Below, one piece after another: positions 56,601 to 64,000 of a DNA stretch of 64,000 nucleotides; the stretch's first letter is position 1; the number at the start of each line of letters is the position of its first letter. Origin of the DNA: Nymphaea colorata (lineage: Eukaryota; Streptophyta; Magnoliopsida; Nymphaeales; Nymphaeaceae). The stretch lies in contig NC_045139.1 of NCBI RefSeq assembly GCF_008831285.2, positions 21,620,412 to 21,684,411 of the forward strand, written 5' to 3'. Below the pieces are notes generated by a model. That model did no database searches. It had not been told where the DNA came from and saw only the letters and a program-made list of their open reading frames with translations. A program made the position numbers and the translations under genes.

Positions 56601-57516
56601 AAGGTTCATCAAGAGAGTGAATAGCTAATAAGCATGCTCTATGTTTTGGAGAAAAAGATTCGTATGAGACAAATTTTTGAGGTGGATGAACATCTCTTTG
56701 AGATCTCCTAAGAATAGGTTGAGACTCTTGGATGTTTTGTTGAAACCTTCTCTCATAAACTATTACATCCCCTGGTGGTCATCTATTAAAAGAAGTGTTA
56801 TCAACCTCATTTAGAGCATTATCATACGAAGAGTGCAAAACATCATCATTATCATAATCATCATCATTTATCCATAAAAAGGAATATTCATATTCATCTT
56901 CATGCTTGGGTTTATTTTCATTAAAGTCATTTTCTTCTTCTAAAAAAATCACATTTCTAGAAACATAGACCTTATCTTTTTCAATATCATAGCATCTATA
57001 TCCTTTTTGAGTTTCAGAATAGCCAATAAAGACACATTGAATAGCCCTAAATGAAAGTTTATCATTTTTGTCATTTAAAATGTAACATTTGCAACCAAAG
57101 ACATTGAATCTTTTACAAATTGGCTCCAAATTAAAAAGTTTTTGAAAATGTGAAATATTTTCTAAAATTTTAGAGGGCATTCTATTAATCAAGTAAATGG
57201 ATGTAAGAATTGCTTCAGCCTAAAAATTTTTTGGAACATTTTTTGATATAAGGAGAGCTTTTGTTGTTTCAAAAACATGTCTATGTTTTCTTTCGGTGAT
57301 TTCGTTTTGTTGGGGAGTTTTGGGACAAGACTTTTGGTGTATAACTCCCTTTTCCTTTAGGAATTCTTCAAATTCATTGGAAATGAATTCTCCTTCAGAA
57401 TCACTTCTAAAAATTCTAAGGTTTGCATGAATTGAGTTTTGAGGAGACCATGATGAATGCTTGTGATACTTGACTCTTATAAGCGCCGAGTCTTGAAGTA
57501 GCAAGAACACTTTCAC
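56600..57516 (-). pseudogene. Copia B integrase, N-terminal half missing
   Basis: 57,516-57,220 starts with unrelated residues, then enters integrase at about IHANLRIFRSDSEGEFISNE, with the second catalytic Asp, and PQQNEITERKHRHV with the catalytic Glu. A stop near 57,220 is followed by the C-terminal part 57,192-56,779 (FGCKCYILN, CVFIGYSETQKGY) and an acidic tail. The zinc-binding domain, first catalytic Asp and protease are deleted. Confidence 0.8.
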
Positions 57517-57649
57517 TCTTTTCTTTGCAAAAATTGAGTCTATTCTCCTCCATTTGAAGCTCCGCTATGGCTTCGTTCATAGATGACACTTTATGTTTTG
57601 ACTCCATCATATTCCGGTCTAAAACCAAGAATGAATTTATAAAATTTTT

Positions 57650-58278
57650 CCCTTTGGATTTGTTTTTCCCTCACTCCAATGTCTCTTGGATCATACTATT
57701 CGGGTTCAAATAGGGCAAGTTCGTTCCATAATTGCTCTATTTCTCCAACGTATTGCTTCATGGACTTATCCCTTTGTTGGAGACTTGCAATCTTCATTTA
57801 AAGATTGCACATGTAAGCCACATCCTTCATAGTGTGGGTTTTCTTGAGGAAATCCCAAGCATCATGAACAAAATTATGTTTTGCTATTTGGATCATAGTT
57901 GTAGTATAACACAAGTAATAATCCAAGTGATAATCGTGTGATGTCCTATCTTCCACTCTTCCCATTTTCTCTCGTATTCATGACCTTGTCTTTTTCTACT
58001 CCATCTAGTTCTTGGGCTTTACCATCTATGGTTTTGGTTAGGACTAATTGAGGTTCACTTTTAGATCCATCAACAAGTCCCCATAAGCCTTTACTTCGAA
58101 TGAAATGTTTCATAGTTTTTGCCCAAGAAATATAGTTTGATGAAGTAAGTTTAAGGAGAGGAGTAGAAGAATTTCTTTCATCCATAATGTGTACCTTGTA
58201 GAGGGGACGTTGAGGTAGTGCTAGGATGAAAACAGCCACAAAAAAAAGAAGCTTTTGATGTGCCAAAAACTGCTTCAA
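57650..58278 (-). pseudogene. Copia B gag, broken
   Basis: 58,278-57,946 holds the N-terminal gag module (LLKLTSSNYISWAKTMKHF, SKGLWGLVDGS). Further frames to about 57,650 hold the helical gag core (words like AWDFLKKTH and WNELALF), separated by stops and frameshifts. No zinc knuckle is left. Confidence 0.75.
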
Positions 58279-58476
58279 TCTTCACCTCAAGGTAGCTTGA
58301 TCCCGTCTCAAATATCACCAAAAGAGGTCAACAAACAAACAACACCCTCTTGTGTTTGTGTTAAATCACAGGCGACAATACATCGAACACTTGGAGTGCT
58401 TCACAGCTCCAAAGAAAGAGTAATAGCTGGATCTTCAAGTCTTGAAAAAACAGCACGACAAGGAGCCAAAACCCCA

Positions 58477-58982
58477 TGTAAATCAGGCCCAAATTCGAGA
58501 ATGCAAATGCTTCAAGAGATACACTCTTGAAGATCCCAACAACTTCAATAGATAATACAAAGCCAAACCTCAAACTTGCGGAGAAGATACCAAATATATT
58601 AATCTCAAGAGAAAAATACACAAGAGAGGCCAAAAAAACTTAAAATAACAAAGGTCCCAAGTGCCCTATTTATAAAGGAAGCATAGAAGAAAGGAGGAAG
58701 AAAAGAGGAAGAGGAAGTGGCTGTTGGGGCTCCCAACGGCTAGATTTCTAGCCGTTGGGAACTCCCAACAGCTACTTCCTTTCTTAATAAAAAAGGAAAA
58801 GAAAAAGGTTTAGAAAAAGGCATGAAAAATAAAGACAAAATAAATACAAAAAGTTACAAAAAGTCCTATGTATACACACATATATTTATATATTCAAATC
58901 ATACATCAAACTGCTAGGAGTTTAAGATATATGGTAGTAGATACAATAACATGTATGTATACTTACGTTATAAATTCTAACA
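58477..58982 (-). repeat. Copia B 5' LTR
   Basis: 506 bp, TGTTAGAATT...CTGATTTACA on the minus strand, with TATA box TTTATAAATAGGGC near 58,672. The sequence directly following is TGGGGTTTTGGCTCC, where element C has the primer site, so about 12 bases including the site are deleted. Confidence 0.9.
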
Positions 58983-58987
58983 ATATT

Positions 58988-59110
58988 CACGTTGCACGAG
59001 ATGGTGCCGGAGATGATGCTCTTCGAATTTATAGTTAGTGCATGGACTTCAGGTTTTGGGGTTCTAAGTTTGAAGCTTACTGTTCACCATTTATGGATAT
59101 ATTTTATTGC
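58988..59110. other. Flank of copia B
   Basis: Short non-coding stretch between the target duplication and the gypsy gag fragment. Confidence 0.5.
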
Positions 59111-59558
59111 TGACACTTTGGGCTCTTAGCGATGGTTGATGAGTGTCAATGGTGGGCACTATAGAAAGTTTTGGCTTATATTTTTTGATGAATGCATTGA
59201 CTACTTCATCAAAGTCTCTCGTCTATGTAGGGTCAATGGTTTCTAGGTACCATCCAGCATCACCCTTCCGACATTACGAGAAGCAAATCAATAGAGCCTT
59301 ATTATTGTCATGGAGCTTTCCACATTCAACAAAAAAGATTGACGGATGAGTGTGGGTTCCTAAATTCCTTGAACTTGTTGGATTTTCTTGGGATTCCTTC
59401 GAGATCCTCATCTGTATTCGCCAGATAGTTTTCTCCATTTCCTCAATGCGAGATTGAATTGAATCTGTAACCTGCTCAGTGGAGATTTGAAATTTCTTGG
59501 CATGAGTTGAACCCTCTAAATTCTTGTGATTGGGCCCTACTGTCGCTTCTTGATTCAT
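59110..59558 (-). pseudogene. Ty3/gypsy gag fragment
   Basis: 59,558-59,274 reads a helical, charged leader (IEEMEKTIWRIQMRI) and GKLHDNNKALLICF, then after one stop and a frame change GDAGWYLETIDPT and RDFDEVVNAFIKKYKPKLS near 59,170-59,250. The order Asp...ALL..CF, GxAxxWYL, F..L/V...F...Y is that of the plant gypsy gag domain. One stop interrupts it, and no other gypsy domain is nearby. Confidence 0.6.
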
Positions 59559-59559
59559 C

Positions 59560-62500
59560 GTGTGCTAGATCATCATCTGAATCACCAGCATGAGGGTGGG
59601 ATCGACTTGAGGGTTCTCCATTTCTTCCTAGATTTCTGGTTCTCTCTCCTCTTCACCTTGTGATCTTCTACATGGGACCATGATGAATGCTTGTGATACT
59701 TGATGTTTGATGAACAATAGATGAGTCCCAAAAATAAGGAGGATCATGACGAGAGAGAAAACATCGATGAAAAACTAATGGATTGATTGGATTAATGTGG
59801 AAGGACTGACATACAAGTACCCAAAAATGAAATAGGAAGGTAGCCGGACTTCCTGAAGAGATTGTGTCTACCAGGATCAACCCAATAGGAGTTTTAGACT
59901 TCATGTGTGACATTTTGGCCTTGGTAGATTGAAGGGAAGTCCAAAGGACAACATAGAGACTGAAAATCATGGACAGTTTTGACATAAGAAAACAATGATT
60001 CTATTTGAACATTTGTCTAGTTTTTGATGAAAATCATGTGCATGGGATTAATGAAATGTGACGCATGAAGAAGAGATAAATATATAATCTGACAAGATAT
60101 GCACAAAATGCTTCCAATAGCACCTCCTAAAGACATGGTTCTATCATGCAAATGTGTAAAGTCATTTTTGTCACTTAAGATTGGATATCTGATGATTTAA
60201 AATCATCAATTGCTCCATACCTCAGATATGCCCATTTACCTAGATAGGAACTCCAGAGTATGCATCATAAACTCCTCCAAATTAGATTCTAAGGGTTAAA
60301 GTTTTCATTGTCAATGATCACTCACCAATATACTAGGCTAATGCCTCGTATAGGTGATGGGAGGAAACAATTGGCTCCAATGCAATGGGGCCTAAGATAG
60401 GGGGTTAAAATCAAAGATAGAAACAAATATTATTTTCAAATAACTCCTAAATTGAGAGGAGTAATGTGTGATCATACATATGAATGAACATGGAAAATCT
60501 CTCTCAATTCTAAGTCCTAATGTATATTAGAAATATACACATATACATCAAATTATAAGGCACCTTAGAGGGTCTATAGATGGGATTAAATTTGGACATT
60601 TGTCTAGTTAGACAGTTAGGTCCCATCATGATTGCCACTTTTGTTTACATATAAAATTTTCTAATTTTAGATATAGACCATATATTACATGTACTTACTT
60701 TTGTTTCCTTGTACCAGAATTTGAGAAATGGGACTTGACCTGCTGGTACGAGGTTTGACCGTTTCTAGTGCCTTTACCAAGGTGAAAACTAGACTAAAAT
60801 GTTTCATTTCCTAAGTAAATGTTATCCAAAACCTAAAAAAGCAAACATACCTTAATTTTGAAATTGTGCATGTTTTAGAATCTAAATAGATCCCATAAGT
60901 AAACCGATGAACAATAAGAATTAATTTGATGTCTGTTCATGTCAAGATCATCATAAATCAATGAAAATCGATATCATAAATATGATATAATGCAGGCCAA
61001 ACTAAGTCACATAGACCCAAAGTTTGGTCTCTACTGGGGTTAGTTAAGGGACGTGGGAAATATATCTGAATCCAAAGATTGTAATCTTGATTTGAGAGAC
61101 TTTACATTATTTTTGTTCTACATTGAAAATAGATGTCTAAAATATTGTATCATGCTGCAGAAAATCATGTTCCTAAGTTTCAGGTCAAAGATCTAGCAAA
61201 TGTGATATTGTATTGATGTAATTTGATTTTCTAAAATCCAAATTATAAGGGAATAGGTCCAAATTCCATAATTACATGGTTCATTTTCAATCTATAGTCC
61301 CATTTTCAAGATTTATAACCCAAAGATTGTAAATTTAAAATCCAAAATCCAATACCTGAGGTCTGAGTCCAAAATCTAATGATTTGAGATCCAAAATCTG
61401 GTATCCATGATCTGAACCCATAATTAATTCAAGACTCGTTATGTGAAATCTGATCCAAAATCTAAGATTTATAATCCAAAATCTAAGATCGGGGATTTAT
61501 AATATGTTATCCATAATTTGTGTTTATAATATGTGATTCAAGTTCTATAATCTGAGATCTGAAATCTGAAATTCAAAACTTGAGATTCAAGATCCAAAAT
61601 CTAAATTTTGATATCGAAAATCTGTAAACTAAGCTCCATGTTTGAGATATGAAATCCAACGTTGTAATTCTTGAGAGCTAAATCTGAACTCATTGTTTAA
61701 GATCAAATCAAGACTGATCAAATTTCAAGATCTAAATGACTATGGCTAGGTTGGGCCAAGGGACTAGGTTCGGTCTTACCTAAACTGGCTTGAACCTACC
61801 TAGGGTCAATTTTAATAAGAGCAAATCTGTCTAGCTCTAATTAAACCACACAATTTATGATACAAAATTCTTTCATCTTATGTGGATGTTAAGGAAGTTC
61901 ACCACATCTAGGCTATGGAGATGAGTTCATAGATCGTGGGCTCTAAGATCGATCTGGGCTAGCTCTTAGAGAAATGACTTAGGTTTGGGTTTCATGCCTA
62001 CATGACGTAGGGTTTTTGAAATTATGTAAAAAGTTGATTTTGTAAACATTTTAAAAAACTATGATTTTGAAATGGTTCTTGCATAAAGACTAAGACTACA
62101 TCAGGTTTTCATATTTTTGGTATGCTACTTTGCTGATCCAGTTTAATTCTAGACAATGGGTGCATGGAGGTGCAAGATGATTCAGTGCACATTAAAACAT
62201 ATATGCAATGCATGATTAAAGAAAACATAAGAGAAAACTATATTGTATATGCATGATTTAAGTAAGAACTACATAAGCAAATGCATGAAATAAAAAAAAA
62301 AAAAGGACAAAGAAGATAAGGGCATACCTGACCCCTTTGCCTCCCATAAAGACATTAAAATAAATATAAAAATTTAGAAAATAAACATGGTAAACTACAA
62401 CATTCTTAAAGAAACTAAGAGAAATGTAAGATCTAAGCCAGAAAACTACACTAAATATGCTAAAAGCAAAAAAGAAAATTAAAACATGCATAAAAAAAGT

Positions 62501-64000
62501 ACTAAATTGCAAATAAAAAAAGAAAGAAGAGGAAAAAAAAATTATTTGACCTTGGAGATTTGGCTGAACCTGCTCCCATGACCTCTATACCAAACGTTGG
62601 GTCTAGGTTGAGTGCTAATGTAGCTCGAACCAAGACTCTATAAATTTAACTTGTTTGTGCTTCAACCTTTTGGTGACTACCCAACTGGAATTATTCTAGA
62701 ATTTTAAGTTCCTCAATGTAACTCTTAATGTGTTTAAGTGAGAAAAAAGGGGGGTGAACCTCCATTTATAAGTGCTTGGGAGAGGTGATTTTTCTCCGCA
62801 GTTCAGTATAGGACTAAACTTCTCTCCTCTTTCAAAAGCACAAACCATAGGTTAAAATGGCATTTTCCTCTGGATTTTGCTCGCTACGATCTTGTCGAAA
62901 CTCCGAATTCGATTATGTGAAAAGCCACGCATGCACAGAGAAGTGTTGATTGATTCTTGATAAGGTATTCTGATTGAACTTGATGTGGATAACAAACAAT
63001 GCAAGAATATGAAAATGAGAAAACGCACATTAAAACTATAGTTTAAAACATTTGAAACAGAAAAATGTTTGTTCTGACCACATACATAAACCAATTTCGA
63101 TTCTGTCCATGACAGAGTGCTCAACAAAGAATTCTGCTTAAATGTTGTGAATTGACATTAAGCATGGAGTCAGCAAATCACGATACATTTTTGAGATATA
63201 ATGCACATTAAGCTCATATGTGGATCCTGGATCTGGGTTTGATGTTGAGTCCTAGATCTTTGTTCATATCCAAGGAAAATTCTAGAAGATGGATTTGGAT
63301 ATGTTATTAAAATTTGGATTATGATTTCATATCCAAGATCTGAAATGGAAATAATAGATCTAGATCTATGAAGATAAATATTTGATCAAAGACTTGGATA
63401 TGAGATCCATACATGAAAATAAGACTTGGTTATACGATCTGGATCAAAAATATGAAAGGGAGATCTTAAAATAGCACAGACCTGTCTCTGGCTTGAGCTA
63501 GGCTAAGGGGATTCAACCTGCAACTGGAGCTGAGCTAGGTTCAGTTTTGAAAAATTGGGTTCAGACCTAGGTTGTGTGTAGGTTCATTTGGCTCATCCTA
63601 TGCATCATTTTTGGAAAATCTAGTTTTAATGAGATGGGGTAGGCTGAGCATGGGCTCAAGCCTAACTGTTGTATAGTTCAAGCTAACTTAGGTTTGTGTG
63701 GCTCCTAAGTTAATTTTTATGAAAAATACGTGTATATGAGCAAATGACCAAAATACCTTTGTGTGATTTTGGTTTCAAACTAGTTCAAATATGGAGGCTG
63801 GTTTGAACGAAGGTCCTACAAACCAAAGAAAATAAAAAACCAAGTATTTTCAGAGTCCCAAATGAGTTTTTTAGATTTCACTAAACCAGCTTGTGGCCAT
63901 AATCCTAAATAGGTTATGGTTAAAATCTTGCTGAAAATTTCCTTGTGGCTTGCTCTAAAAATCAAAAACACATTTCTACCAAGCCATATGCGACACATTT
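59560..64000. other. Non-coding, repeat-rich DNA
   Basis: No gene recognised. Probably the non-coding parts of the gypsy-related element and intergenic DNA. At 61,320-61,640 and 63,220-63,460 it is made of degenerate short repeats built from GATCCAAAATCTG-like words. Open frames 59,668-59,985 and 62,852-63,127 have no domain signature. Confidence 0.5.
61320..61640. repeat. Degenerate short-period repeat array
   Basis: Words such as GATCCAAAATCTG, TCCAAAATCTAA and GATCTGAAATCTGAAAT recur every 12-25 bases with much variation. A related patch with GGATCTGG/GATCT words lies at 63,220-63,460. Confidence 0.7.

Larger units (their letters stand above)
52643..58982 (-). mobile_element. Ty1/copia retrotransposon B with nested insertion
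   Basis: LTRs at 58,477-58,982 (5') and 52,643-53,142 (3') are near identical. The element is flanked by the 5-bp duplication ATATT (52,638-52,642 and 58,983-58,987). The polypurine tract AGTTTGAGGGGGGGG abuts the 3' LTR. Coding remains from the 5' end are gag, part of integrase, reverse transcriptase and RNase H. The primer site is deleted, gag is frameshifted, protease and the N half of integrase are missing, and a 1.9-kb DNA element interrupts the polymerase. It belongs to the same LTR family as element C. Confidence 0.93.

Noticed and set aside
1-64000. CRISPR array, operons or bacterial-type defence system
   Set aside because: All recognisable content is of plant nuclear, plant viral or transposon type. 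No spaced identical repeats of CRISPR size were seen.

Overview
This is a stretch of nuclear DNA from a flowering plant. The signs are a plastid-targeted CGFS glutaredoxin gene with GT-AG introns, Ty1/copia and Ty3/gypsy retrotransposon remains, DNA-transposon derivatives, a PLS-type PPR fragment, a piece of angiosperm mitochondrial nad2, and an endogenous plant pararetrovirus (Caulimoviridae). The sequence does not let me name the species. Only one complete host gene is visible. Most of the rest is mobile or viral DNA in several nested layers.

Layout. 1-12,590: AT-rich DNA with no convincing gene, only one unidentified open exon-like stretch (5,914-6,279) and a few short tandem duplications. 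12,590-13,636 and 29,880-31,460: long TA/CA microsatellite tracts. Between them, 13,637-29,870: a rearranged cluster of at least three partial copies of one caulimovirid. On the + strand it reads coat protein, reverse transcriptase, RNase H, an ORF4, a pregenome-type promoter with early poly(A) signal, a leader, a separate 30K-type movement protein, a tRNA-Met primer site, an intact dUTPase-like ORF, then ORF1, ORF2 and the coat-protein ORF again. A partial copy follows in inverted orientation, then a + strand RNase H/ORF4 piece. ORF1 of the second copy is split by a fragment of mitochondrial nad2.

32,928-48,673 (- strand): a GRXS14-type glutaredoxin of 171 codons in three exons spread over 15.7 kb. 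Intron 2 (10.2 kb) holds a nearly complete copia element (34,851-39,643), a small terminal-inverted-repeat element, LTR fragments and an inverted pair of LTR-like sequences. Intron 1 (5.0 kb) holds another decayed copia element, itself hit by a 412-bp MITE, and a separate LTR.

52,643-58,982 (- strand): a copia element with both LTRs and a 5-bp target duplication, but with its primer site and part of its interior deleted. A 1.9-kb Harbinger-like element (53,660-55,572) carrying a broken PPR gene has inserted in its reverse-transcriptase/RNase H region with a TTA duplication. A gypsy gag fragment and non-coding, repeat-rich DNA fill the rest to 64,000.

The most unusual items are the dUTPase-bearing caulimovirid with its movement protein upstream of the primer site, the mitochondrial insert inside that viral DNA, and the gene-carrying Harbinger-like element nested in a retrotransposon.
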